From Pseudoscleropodium purum (Eukaryota > Streptophyta > Bryopsida > Hypnales > Brachytheciaceae), in assembly GCA_963969395.1 (NCBI GenBank), contig OZ017805.1:1178001-1242000 (forward strand): a stretch of 64,000 bases of DNA, in the 5' to 3' direction. Of this stretch, positions 35,236-45,860 are shown one piece after another (position 1 is the stretch's first letter; each line of letters opens with the position of its first letter). The notes below the pieces were generated by a model, which saw nothing but the letters and a program-made list of their open reading frames with translations, was not told the origin of the DNA and made no database searches. A program made the translations under genes and the position numbers.

Positions 35236-35299
35236 TGTTGTTGCATATGTAGTCTGGGCATAAGTATCTTTACATAAGAAAACGTGGTAAGAAGACATG

Positions 35300-36368
35300 A
35301 ATTATTGTTTCAAGGAATTCTAGATGCCTTCCTAAACTCCTATATTTGGATGGTCATTTTCTCCTCTTCTGACTACTCTCTTTCACTCTCCTTTTTGGAA
35401 TTACTACTATCCAGATTCCAATCAGGATCCGGTATCACCTAGTTTTCCGATTTTGTTCCTTAATAAATTGGTTTTCAATTCCTCCGTTTTACCATCAAAG
35501 GGTCCGCTATTGATCTTTCGAAGCGTAGGAACTTCACCACTCTAGCTTATTTACTACACAGACAAAAAACAAAACAAAAAAAACACTCAACTACTCAAAG
35601 TGTTGTAGCACACAAGGTAGATACAGATCCTCACAACATCTTGAATGGCTGATCTGAAATGTAGGTCACTTAGAAATGCATTCACTCCTCCTTACTACAA
35701 CAACAAATCTTAGGCACCCGGAACTGATAAGAAGGGTAATATTTCTAGGTGTATGATAGATCCCAAGGTTGGCAGACCTTTGACTGAGTGGGAGTTTCCT
35801 TTGATGGTCGCTAATCTCCATACATAATTGTTTCCAATTCCGGATCTGCACTCACACCACTCTTCACTAAAAACCAGATTACCATTTTGATAGTTTAAAG
35901 GCACCACACGTAGTTCCCTCATCTCGTATTTAACATCATTAAATAGTACTCCCTCAATCTAATTGAGTTATTCAAAATCTAGATTCCTCCTCATCTGTCC
36001 TTTTCACATCTTGATACTCAAACAACAAATCAACACAATCCGAATATACGATTGAAGCCAAAATGTTCACCTAAGTGACTCAAATTAGAGAAGGGAATGG
36101 AATACAAGAAATTAATTGCTAAGATGGAATGAGAGAGCAAGAAACTTGCCTACTCTTAAAAAAACAAAAACAAAAACAAAGTCAATGCCTAAGAAGCCAA
36201 AAAGGCACGTTGGAAATCAAAGCAACCAACTAGTGAACAACCTGGGATATGTGGAACATCCACAACCCAACTGTCCCGACAAAAATGGAAAACCTAAAAT
36301 GATCCGGAACCCGGACCCATGCTTAGAAATCTCGTTCCAAATAAAAATCCTACCTAACTATTTGTACT
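35300..36368 (-). other. 3' untranslated region of middle element
   Basis: No reading frame. On the minus strand it aligns with 43,725-44,840 of the outer element, for example GGTGAAGTTCCTACGCTTCG with GGTGAAGTTCCTATTCCTCG, and with the 3' region of E1 (GATGGTGAAACAGAGG). So a ~1.1-kb non-coding 3' region is a stable part of the family. Confidence 0.5.
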
Positions 36369-38240
36369 CTATCTACCTTGTCGTGCCTTCTTCGAGCTGC
36401 TCCCGATTAGACTACCCGGAGTCTTCACCGAAGCCTTCACTGGTGTATTCTTCATTGATGATTGAGTTTGAGGCTTACGAAAAACCTTGGTAGGCAAGTC
36501 TTCTAATTCTGTCTCTTCCTCGGATCCGAACTTCAACACCTCTTCCTCCGACTCCTCAATTTCCTGAATCTTTGGGTCCTTGGCTTGTGGTGATTCACTT
36601 AATTCAATCTCAGCATGATTCCGTTTCAACGTCTACTACTGCATATGAGAAAAATCTTGCGGATGAGATTGAGCCGGATTCGTCATTACCCTAATCTGTG
36701 CATCGAGGTTGCTGCAAACCGTCAATCCGGGTACCATAAACTTTCCAGCCATGACTTTCCTAGGTGGTGGAAAAATTGGGACGGAAAGTGCTTGTTTTGC
36801 TGGAACAAACTTCCCACTCCGCCCTTTCTCCAGCTCAGGTCCTAGTGGTCCTAATCAAATCCATGTTTGGCTACTTGAGGGTCCTACAATTTAAATGAGG
36901 ATAGATTTCTGTCCCTCTAATTGTGGTTGGATTAGGCCACTCGAAGCCTACTGGATTGGAATCTGTTGAATTAGAGTATCTCGGAATATGTTTCTAGGGA
37001 CTTCTAGAAACCTTTCTAAATGGATGGCTCGTTCCGAATCCTAATACCCCAACAACTTCAACTTGTCCTTCAAAAAAATCTCCATCCAGGCTTCCAAGTT
37101 GATTAGAATCTTTACCATCTTTGATTTGGTCATGTGTCCTTCCTTCTCCAACCAAGCATTGTAGAGATCATCTCAGTTCACTATATGCTCTCAAACCATG
37201 ACGAGTTTGTTGAGGTCGTGGACGAGTCGGAGAGCCTCCATCTCTTTTTGTCTTGTCATGTTCAGCTCCCCCTCCGTCCACTCCAGTTGGAACTTGAAGT
37301 TATCCTTTTCCTCCTCCAACTTCCAAATCTGTTCCTCCTTCTGTCGGAACTCCTCCATATTCAAGCATTTCCGGATCTCCTTCAAATTTGGTCCGACTCC
37401 ACTTTGAGTTCGCTTATGATAAGGAGTATACGATCTTCTAAGTCACCATACATCTGTTTGGCCTATTGTATCCATTGGATTTTGGCTTCAAAGAACTCCA
37501 GCTCTTGGAGATGTTCTGGATCTAGAATCAGTTCCTCCAGTTCTAGTGTTAGCACCTTCCTCTGTGTAGCTAAATCTGTGGACTTCCTTCGTCTCCAGTC
37601 TACTACTTCTTCTTCTTCTTTTGGTTGCTCTTTTTCTACGGATTCCTTCTTCTCCTTCTCCAACTCATTCATAAGGTCGTACTCCAGAATCTCGACTCCG
37701 GTGTTGTATTCAATCATCTCCCTAGCACTCAAGACCTCCTTGTGGTGATAGAAGTGGAACAGATATGGCGTGATAGGGTTGTGCTTTGCTCGGCCTACGT
37801 GCTCTACCAATTTATCCACAACTCCTTGAATCACTCTCCACCAATAGATGATCTGGTCCTCGAAAGCCCCCAAAATGGTGTTGGTTATCGTGACCATAAT
37901 GCGGGTAGGCTTTTCTGGATACAAGATTGGAATTAGGAAATTTGGTACCCATCTATGCCTCTCGTTCTTACAATCGCTAATGGCAAAACCGTCCTTTGAG
38001 TGGGTTTGACTCTGGAACTTTCCGGTCACGTACTTGTTTGCTCTTCCGGCTAGTTTGAGCCCATTCATTTTAAATGAATAGACATCCGCCCAGATGTCTT
38101 CCATCCAAGCTATGAGTCGACCTCTCACTGTCAACTCGTACTCATTCGGAACTCCGTAAATGAGTTTCTGAATCATCTCCTTGTTCTTCATGTTCCACGG
38201 CCTATCTAACAACCCAACACACCTGATACATATGAGGTCC
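36369..38240 (-). pseudogene. E-family protein, middle copy
   Basis: Minus-strand gene. The main open block (38,212-37,463) reads LDRPWNMKNKEMIQ.., VRGRLIAWMEDIWADVY, FAISDCKNERHRW, FLIPILYPEKPTRIMVTITN, TILGA and PYLFHFYHH, then an acidic EKEQPKEEEEVVDWRRRK linker. After stops the coiled coil follows (NMEEFRQKEEQIWKLEEEKD, 37,385-37,191). The C-terminus (36,629-36,369) is acidic and then SSSKKARQGR. The first ~30 codons (RPVIPFDL..LEEDLMCIECVG type) lie beyond E1 and in the 591-base repeat at 42,117-42,200. Length without breaks is about that of E2, but the C-terminus is of the older, shorter type. Confidence 0.6.
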
Positions 38241-38538
38241 TTCGCTAACTATACTCAGTGACCTGTGTCGCAGCTTAGAATTTTGATTTTCTTAGTATAC
38301 ACCCAAATAGGAACGGAAACTAGTCATTAGCTAACCGGATCCGATTAGGTGGGGAAGGAAAACTCAGAATTAGCACGGAACGTGAAGTAGTGGGCTTCTT
38401 GGATCTAATCCGGTCAGGAGTAACTAACGACGGAAACGGAATACAACACGGATTATGTCTAGGACCGGATGATGATGATGAACCGGATTATGATGGTTAA
38501 CCGGATTCATGATGACAAACCAGAAAGGGTCCAGGGAC

Positions 38539-38545
38539 TATATAA
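38539..38545 (+). promoter_or_regulatory. TATA box of E1 gene
   Basis: TATATAA, 190 bases before the ATG, in a stretch conserved in E2 (GGTCCAGGGACTATA..GGAGGAGC, TATAAAA at 56,931-56,937). Followed by GCTTTCACTGTTGCACCCCC, a plausible transcription start region. Confidence 0.55.
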
Positions 38546-38728
38546 GGAGGAGCTTTCACTGTTGCACCCCCTTTTAGAAACTCGACCTTGAGAGTGCGCG
38601 GTTGAGTTTTTGGAGTTTGTACGTCTGGACGTTTGTGTTTTGTCTGTTTTGCTTCCGGTTGAGATCGGAGAGAGGAAGTGAGGAACGGGACGTGCGGCTA
38701 GAAGAGAGTGAGGTAGATGTGAGTGGGA

Positions 38729-40387
38729 ATGCCTCCGCTACGTAGGTCGAGACAAGCGAGTCCCTCTGCAAGTGAGGTGAAGCTCCGGAAAGTCATTCCG
38801 GTTATTCCCTCCACAGAGCCGGAAAAGGCTGAACTCATGGATGATCTCAAATCCATGGGTTGCGTAGGGTTTGCCGAGAAACCTTGGGGTTTTAGGGAGG
38901 AGAGAATGGTCAAGGAGCTCCTCGGAAAGTTGTCCAACCAGTTTGACAACACCGTGAGGGGAACTCCCGTCAGCTGGAATGAGGGGATGTGGAGAGCGGT
39001 TTACGGTTTCCGGGCAGGAGGTTTGGGAATGGCGAGCCGGAAGGATGAGTTTGTCCGAGGGAAGTTCAAGGGAGCCGTCAACCCGAAGGACGGATACGCG
39101 GTCGAGGATTGCTTGGATGACCGACACCGTCGGCTCCTGCAATTCCTGGTTCCGGTTCTTCACCCGGAAAAGCCGACCAGGGTGATGATCACCCTCGGCA
39201 ACACCATTTTCGGTGCCCTCAGTGGTACCCGGAAAGTGGATTGGGCACGGATCATTTCCGATCTCGTGGCCTAGCTTGTTAGTAGGGTTGGGAAGAAAAG
39301 GGCCACTCCAGTGTGCCCTTATCTCTTCCACCTCTATCGGGAGAACCAAGTCCTCACCGATATGGAGGAGAGGGCGTGGAAGATGCAGGAAGTGCTCCTG
39401 AAGTATGGGGAGTCGGAAACGGATGACGAGGCGGAATCCGATTCCGGGTCAGACCAGGAGTCCAGCGAGGAAGAGGAGGAGCCGATGCCGCCCATCAAGC
39501 GACAGAAGCTGACGCCTCCACACAAGCGCGGGACGCCTCCCGGTCAAGACAAACCGGCCCCGGAGGAGAAACCGGAAGCCGAGAAGGCCAATTCCGGGGG
39601 AGATCCGGATATGCAAGATCCGTTCAACGGTCTGATCAACGTCCTCTGCAACATCAGGGCGGATTGGGAGGTTAAGCACAGGACGCTTGCGGCAATCGGC
39701 AAGTTGGTGGGTGCGGCCCCGGACAGCAAATTGGCAGAACAAGTGGCAGAGTGCATCACGAATCCGGAAGAGACCCGGAAACAGGAAGCAGAGATCCGCC
39801 GGTTGCAGGAGGAGGTGGATAAACTGAAGGCAACTCTTTTTGCCTATCAGGAAGACGTGACGGCCGCTCGGGAGATGGCGGAAGAGACTCGGAAGATAGC
39901 CGAGCAGATCAAGGCGGTCCTGGGAGAGACCGGAACGGTCGCCGCCAAAGCGAAGCTCTTCGACGAGAAGATCCACGAAGAGAAGAAACTATCCGGTTCC
40001 CGGATGGTCCGGATTCTCGCCGACTTCGCTGAGCAGGTGGAGACGGCAATGGTGGAGGGGCGGAAGGCAGCGGACCGGATCGAGGAGAGCAGCCGGAAGC
40101 TGACGGGAGCGACGTGCGACAAAGGTATTCACCTTTCGGACATCTTTCTACCGGATCTCTTTCCGGACGCGACCATTCAGAAGGATAGGAAGGATTGGAC
40201 TCCTGAGTCCAAGAAGTCTGCACGGACTGGGACTCCGGGCACGAGACCGGATATCACCATCGACCTGGAGTCTCCACCCGGACCGAATCCTGCGGAGGGG
40301 GAACGGGTCCGGAATTTGAGTGAAGTCTTCGAGGAGCTAGTCTCGGAGGTCGGAAGCCCGACGATAGGATCTCGAGTTGTAGGGTAG
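38729..40387 (+). pseudogene. E1 protein gene, one nonsense mutation
   Basis: Same 1,659-base length as the E2 gene, with no indels. The only disruption is TAG at 39,272-39,274 (V-A-stop-L-V), where E2 has CAG (Gln), a single C-to-T change. From about residue 408 to the end the protein is identical to E2. Before that point about 35-40 residues differ. Described fully under the E2 gene. A truncated product of 181 residues covering most of the conserved N-terminal domain could still be made. Confidence 0.75.
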
Positions 40388-41562
40388 ATAGGATTTTAAT
40401 TTCAGTTAGGAGTAGGAGCGGATCCGGATCCGGCTCAACAGTATTAGGTTAGACTGGAAATTAGATTAGGGTGGCGGCGGACCCCACGGGTTTTCCGCTC
40501 CTTTTTGTGCTTTTAGGGTTTTTACCCTTTGTATATAAATCGGTTCCTGAGATGGGAACTGGGAGTTGTTCATTTTGCAAACTTCTTGTACTTTTCTATT
40601 CTCTTCATTGTGTGTCTCTCTCCAACGCGACAGGATTGTATGATGTGGAGTTAGGATAGTACGGATTGGTTTGCGAGTGATTTCTCCCCTTGGTGTTTAT
40701 TTTCCGATCCTAGGTGCATGTGAGTAGGTATCGAAGAGTTGGGAGTGAACTTAGTTCCTCAGCACGTCTAGAGTTTGAGATTCCGGGTGAGAAAGCCGTT
40801 GTTAGGCTAGGCGGGTAGGGAGGGATTCCTTAGCTGCGCTAGAACTCCCGGGTGGGAAATCCGGTCGAGTGTCCGATCTCCTGTGAGGTCTCACCACCCG
40901 TAGGGGTAACGGAAGAACTTTAGTTGATGTTGGAACGGACGGGTGCACTTGTAACCACCTGTCTTCGCACGGATCGGAAGTAGCATCAAGGTCGTTGTAG
41001 TATGAGAGGGTCGAGTGTGGGGTCTTTGTGTGACCTACAATCCGGATTGCTATCTGGGTTGTTGTGAAGGACCAAACCAGATCTGGATTAGTTTAGGAGT
41101 TTAGGAAGTAGGACAGTGGGTCTTCAGCCACTATAAGTCACAGAAGGAGTGGTGGGCCTACCACTCTCAAAATTAAGCGGCGACCCCTCTGATGGTGAAA
41201 CAGAGGCAAAACTAAACCGGATAGGATTACGGGTACAGGATGACCATCCGGACCGGATTGGTCAGGACGGATTTCCAGGATCGGAAATTGTGAGATCTTG
41301 GGATTTGGGTATTTGTATGGACCGGATAGTTAGTAGGACCGGAAGAAGGAGTAATCCGGTCTATAGTTATCCGGTGTGGTGGTATTTCTGGTTCTAGATC
41401 TAGGACCGGAAAGTAAGATTGGCATACTGACTGAGCTTAACTGCTTAATAGAGCTAGATACTTCACAGGATCTCGTGGGTTCGATCTTTAGAGTCACTTA
41501 GTTATACTCTAGAGCGATTTTTGTGAGTATAATGGGGAATTGACCTGCCCTGTGCTGCGACA
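40388..41562 (+). other. Conserved 3' region of E1 with second TATA-like motif
   Basis: Non-coding 1.17 kb, nearly identical in E2. It contains TATATAAA at 40,532-40,539 followed by CGGTTCCTGAGATGGGAACT and a pyrimidine-rich tract (TTCTTGTACTTTTCTATTCTC), a layout like the U3/R part of a plant LTR. A GATGGTGAAACAGAGG segment (about 41,190) is kept in the older copies. The frames at 40,471 and 41,149 are short and unsupported. Confidence 0.5.
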
Positions 41563-42700
41563 ACCTGGATTGGAAGGGATAACTGGACAAACCATTCGGG
41601 CTACAACTCCAAATTTTTGTGCAACTGGGTTGGCAGTCGCTGCCATGAATCACCGACAACTAGTAAACCTAATCCGGTACTACTCCTTCCATTCTCTTCC
41701 TATCTCAGTTGCTAATTCACCATTCTTTCTCTCAACTATACGTTTATCAAATTCAGCAAGTAGAGTAGGAGAAAAAGAGGAGTAGCGGTGGGTTTAAGTA
41801 AGTGCTGTACGACCGACAGTTCCCGGTGGACAACGAGTAGATGACCGTTCCCCTAACGGTCTCTTTGTTTCTTAAACCAGAAGTCTAGAATGTAGGTTTG
41901 GAGAATCCGATACTTTTTCGGATTCCGAGTCCATATCAGATTTGTTTCCATAACGTTACTATTGGTTTTAGCAACCTGAAAACTAACTATTTCTGTCATA
42001 GTTTTAGTGTAGCGGAAATCTCTAGAGTTTACCAAAAAAAACAAAACTTGCAAGTCTATCTAATCCAAATTCTAAACTAACTTACCCAATTTCAATTTTC
42101 ATACTCCCAACACACTCAATACACATGAGGTCTTCTTCTAACTGCGCTCGGTGAACTAGATCAAAAGGGATAACTGGACGAACCATCCGGGGTACAACTC
42201 CAAACTTTCATGCAGCCAAATCGGCAGCCGCCACTATAAATCACCGACAACTGATAAACCAATCCAATACTAATCCTTTCGTCCTCTTCCTATCTCAGTT
42301 GCTATCTCATCATTCTTTTTCGAAACTATACGTTCAGCAAGTTCAACAAGCAGAGAAGGAGAGAAAGAGGAGTGGCGATGGGTTTAAGTATCTGGTGTTC
42401 AGTCGGCAATTCCCGATGGAGAACGGGTAGACGATCGTTCCCCTAATGGTGTCCTAGTTTCCTAGACCAGAAGTCTAGAACATAGGTTTGAGGAATCTAG
42501 TACTTTTGCAAATCCCAGATCCGTATCGGATTTGTTTTCGTAACGTTACTAACAATTTTAGCAATTCGGAAACTAACTATTTCTATTATAGTCGTAGTGT
42601 AGCAGAAATCTTTAGGAATTACCAAAAAATATGAAATTTGCAAGTCTATCTACCCTAATTCTAGACTAATTTATTCGGTTTGAGTTTTCGTGCTCCCACA
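41563..42700 (-). repeat. 591-base tandem duplication of the middle element's 5' region
   Basis: 41,576-42,112 and 42,167-42,700 are direct copies with a period of 591 bases (AGGGATAACTGGAC at 41,575 and 42,166; CCAGAAGTCTAGAA near 41,877 and 42,466). On the minus strand each unit begins TGTTGGGAGTATG or TGTGGGAGCACG, runs through a ~500-base leader and ends in the first coding residues (..VRPVIPFDLVHRAQLEED..CVG in the outer unit). E1 is inserted at the end of the inner unit. It may be a partial tandem duplication, or two insertions one of which later lost its body. Confidence 0.65.
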
Positions 42701-43724
42701 AACATCCGAATCTAGAAGATTTCCAAAGGAAGGAGGAATTGATCCGAATCTTGGAGAGAGAGAGGGATCAATACAAGTCCCAATTAGAATGGTCAAAAGC
42801 AAAATTGAAAGTGGCGAGGCAGAAAGAGACCGATGCTCTTTGAATCTTTCATGGCTTGAAAGAGCGAATCATGGTTTCAGAACACACAGCAATTAAGGTT
42901 GAGCTCTTTACCACCTAGTTGGAGAAGGAAGGCTATATGATCGGATCCAATATGGTGAAGATCTTGGTGGATTTCAAAGTCCGAATGGGAGGCATCTTGA
43001 AGAAGATGCGTGTTTTATTGGGGTATTTGGATCCAGACAGGGGTATTGACTTAGTAGGGTTTCTAGACATCCCTACTAATATGTTTCAAGAGTCTACAAT
43101 CAAGTCGGCTTTCGTTTGATAGATGCCAATCCGGCAAGTACTTGGATTTTTGACTCAGCCACAATCGCTAGGACTAAAGTCAATTTTGACTATAGCTATA
43201 AAACCTCTAGTCAATCAAGTACAAACAACTGCAATAGAACTAGTAATACCTAGGCCAAAGAAGGAAATAAGTAGGAGGACCGTTCCGGTAAGGCAAGAGG
43301 TACCAGTTCCAACTTTTCTTCCAACCAAGTAAGAGACAACCGGAAGGAGTAAGACATCGAGGTTGAATGTTTGAGGCAAATTGGGCGCCCAAATTGCTAC
43401 AATGACAAATCTAGCTCAAACTTATCAAGAAGACTTCTCCCACATGCGGCAATAGTCGCCCCAACGAGGATGTACGAAGATGGATCTAAGTGATTTGGAA
43501 CAAGCAAAGAGACCAACAATTGACCAGATCAAGGAATTAGAGATGGAGGTGTTGAAGTCCGGATCTAAGGACGAGACGAAAGAAGATGAAGAAGAATCAC
43601 CTTCACCTGTCAAGCATAAGCCTCAAACGTGGGCAGTTGCAAAGAATACTCTGGTGAAGCTTCGGTGAAAACCCCAAGCAGTCAAAGTGGGAGTAGTTTG
43701 AAGAAGGCGTGTCGGAGGAGGTAG
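42701..43724 (+). pseudogene. E-family protein, outer copy, C-terminal half
   Basis: Resumes with NLEDFQRKEELIRILERERD, a coiled coil matching NMEEFRQKEEQIWKLEEEKD of the middle copy. It then has NMVKILVDFKVRMGGILKKM, which aligns with RMVRILADFAEQVETAMVEG of E1/E2. The acidic segment at 43,480-43,620 and the end (about GSSLKKACRRR, TAG at 43,722-43,724) match the middle copy's GSSSKKARQGR. Several stops and one frameshift near 43,658. Confidence 0.6.
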
Positions 43725-44849
43725 CTCTTAGGCTGTCTCCACTTAGTTAGGATTTTTATTTTTATATTTTGAAATAGGTTTCCCAAGTGTAGGCCCAAGT
43801 TCCGGATTTCTAGGGATAGTTGGCTATGAACCTTTTGGATATTTTGGAGTGTTTGTTGTATGGTTGCTTTGATTTCTAGAGTGCCTTTTCGGCTTTTTAA
43901 GTATTGACTTTGGTTTTGGTTTTGGTTTTTAAAGGCAGGCAAGTTTGTTGTCCTCTCATTCCATCCTAGTGATTATTCCATTGTATTTCGTTTCCTTCTA
44001 TAATTTGAGCCACTAGGTGGACATTCTAGCTCCATCTCTATATTCAGATTGTGTTGGTTTGTTACCTAGAGCATTGAGATGTGAGAAGGACTAGTGAGGA
44101 GGAATCCAGATTTTGGGGTAATTGAATCAAATTGAAGGAATACTATTGGATTAGTGTTGGATTTGTGACTAAGGAGTTGCGCATGGTGCCTTTGATCTAA
44201 TAGAACAATAATCCGGTTCAACTAAAGAGTGGTATGAATGCAGGTCCAGAATCAATTTTAATTACATGCAGAGATTAGCAATCGCTAGTAGAAATTCCCA
44301 CTCATTGGAAGATCTACCAACCGTAGAATCCGTCTAAACATTTAGAAAGACTACTCCTTGTTGGTTTTTGGTGCTTATGATCTGTCATTGTAATAGAGGC
44401 AAGTGTGCAAAATCCTGAGTGACTTGTTTGTCAGATAGGCCATTTGGAAAATTGTGAGGAACCGGATCTTCTTTCTTTACTACAATACCTTGATTATTTG
44501 GGTGTTTCATTTGTTTTAGTTAGTGTAATAAGTATAAGAGACCAAAGTGGTGAAGTTCCTATTCCTCGAAAGATCAACAACGGCTCCTTTGATGGTAAAA
44601 CAAAGGAATTGAAAACTAGTATATTAAGGAGTTGCCACCGGAAACTAGGTGAAGCTAGATCCGGATTGGAATCCGAGTAGTAGTTGGATCCAGAAAAAGA
44701 TAGGAAGAGAGTAGTCCGAAAAGAAGAAAGAAATCATCCAGATATTGAAGTTTAGGAGAACATCTAGAATTCCCTAGGACGATAATCCGTGTCAGCTTAC
44801 CACGTTTGTGTGTGTAAAGGTACTTATGCCTAGATTGTGGGTACGACTA
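43725..44849 (+). other. 3' untranslated region of outer element
   Basis: Aligns with the 3' regions of the middle element and, in part, E1 (CCTTTGATGGTAAAACAAAG near 44,587). The ORF at 44,444-44,680 has no conserved counterpart and is not counted. Confidence 0.5.
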
Positions 44850-44999
44850 GCCTTTTCAAAAGTCTACAATGAAGTCAATGGGATTGATTTAGTCGTTATT
44901 ATAAGAGCAAGATCAATTCAAAATGAATGGAATTAGCTTAAGCAATTAGATAATCTAAGCTCCAAGCAATTTAGAGCAGTCCGCCCTAAATTACTCACC

Positions 45000-45860
45000 C
45001 TATACTTTTGCATTAAAATACTAGACACTTTGTTTCAAAACAACGCTCTACTAGTTCCATTTCCTTTTGTATGTTTTGGTCTGCCCATGGCTATCCATAC
45101 AGTCCTTGCATCAAGAATGTTGGTCGCCTACAACGGCAAAATAGCTTGTAAATGGTTGTACGATTGTAGTATGTAGAGATTGTCCTCAACATTTTTGAAT
45201 CTAGTGACCAAATTACAAAGCAGTTCTAGGTGTAGAAGTGCTTCTTAACTCGGTTACTCACACTGCTTCCTTCTTCCATCATTTGCTTGCTTGCAACTAC
45301 GCTGGGTTGGCCATTGATGATGTAGAAGAATCCATCCATCACTTCCTCTCAATGCTTCAATGGATTCTTGTTGCCGTGTGGCATGACGGGTATAACATGG
45401 AGAGTCTACTTTATACTCTTGTTTGACATGTTGATAAAGTAGTGCATCATTTCCTTGACAATCGTGTCTTCCTTGACATGCACGTTGAACTCCACAGGTG
45501 CATTAATCAATCTCTCAATGGATAGCTCTTTCTTCTCACTTGATCCAAAAATGAATGCATTTGAGCACATCTCCCAATAGTTCTTATACAAAGCGCTTAC
45601 GACTTTGTAGTCAGGTTTTTCGTCCATCATGAATGCTTCGAAGATAGCACTCATCTCATCGAGATAACTTAGTGACTACAGACTTGATTGCTCCAATGCT
45701 CTTTCAACGGACTTTTTGGATAATCCTAATGCTAGTGGACTACTTCGAGGCATTGATTTTGGAGTTTAGAGCGGCTTCTTGTTCCTTGTGCCTCAACTTT
45801 GCAATGCACCTATCTTTTGCCCTATAAATGGCTACCCTTCATCCTGACTACCTTGCTCCA
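45000..45860 (-). pseudogene. Degraded coding block, unrecognised
   Basis: The best frame (45,654-45,406) reads MSAIFEAFMMDEKPDYKVVS and continues MCSNAFIFGSSEKKELSIER, then MMHYFINMSNK. Through stops it goes on with LHVIPVMPHGNKNPLKH, EEVMDGFFYIINGQPS and ENCFVIWSLDSKMLRTISTY-like text to about 45,000. Upstream, KDRCIAKLRHKEQEAALNSK is readable to 45,860. The translation is protein-like over ~280 codons with about ten stops. No second copy is present here and I do not recognise the family. Probably a relic of another transposon gene. Confidence 0.4.

Larger units (their letters stand above)
38266..41562 (+). mobile_element. E1: 3.3-kb TG..CA element with 5-bp target duplication
   Basis: Starts TGTCGCAGC, ends GCTGCGACA (9-bp perfect inverted ends), flanked by ACCTG on both sides (38,261-38,265 and 41,563-41,567). 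Removing E1 and one ACCTG joins the flanks into a sequence that aligns without gaps to the uninterrupted copy at 42,150-42,178, so the insertion is directly visible. Contents: a TATA box, one 552-codon gene (one nonsense change), and a 1.17-kb non-coding 3' region. I find no reverse transcriptase, integrase, transposase or direct terminal repeat. TG..CA plus 5 bp is the signature of retrovirus-type integrases, so it may be a solo LTR of unusual length, or a DNA element using such an integrase in trans. Confidence 0.8.
35239..42700 (-). mobile_element. Middle E-family element, minus strand, host of E1
   Basis: The 5' end is TGTGGGAGCACG at 42,700 (minus). The 3' end is CATATGCAACA, whose complement starts at 35,239. 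Evidence for the boundaries: the outer protein is cut at EEIRRC on the left and resumes with NLEDFQRKEEL on the right, while the middle copy reads through as EIRKCLNMEEFRQKEEQ. Target duplication is not clear (GATGT left, AACAT right, possibly both from GACAT by transitions). It contains its own degraded gene, a 591-base tandem duplication of its 5' region, and E1 inserted in the first coding block. Confidence 0.55.
33797..44849 (+). mobile_element. Outer E-family element, split by a nested element
   Basis: The left end TGTGGAAACCCGAAGATTCC (33,797) resembles the TGTGGGAGCACGAAAACTC end of the middle element. The 3' end near 44,841-44,849 (GTACGACTA) follows a ~110-base region that aligns with the 3' end of the middle element. 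Its gene is readable at 34,272-35,235 and resumes at 42,701-43,724. Without the insert it is about 3.6 kb, close to E1/E2. The right boundary is uncertain by a few bases and I see no clear target duplication. Confidence 0.55.

Noticed and set aside
38738..39976. Long antisense ORFs opposite the E1 gene (and the same at 57,407-58,607 opposite E2)
   Set aside because: They are shadows of a GC-rich sense gene. Homology to the older copies follows the sense protein, and the antisense frames are not kept in those copies.
40471..40659. 62-codon ORF conserved between E1 and E2 (40,471 and 58,855)
   Set aside because: Conserved only because the two DNA copies are almost identical. It overlaps the TATA-like region and has no counterpart in older copies.
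41475..41492. B-box-like GGGTTCGATCTTT in the E1 3' region (also E2)
   Set aside because: No A box at a suitable distance and no cloverleaf. Not called a tRNA or SINE.
38266..41562. E1 as a complete LTR retrotransposon
   Set aside because: I compared the 5' ~500 bases with the 3' ~1,200 bases and saw no direct repeat, and no polymerase. It remains possible that the whole unit is one solo LTR.
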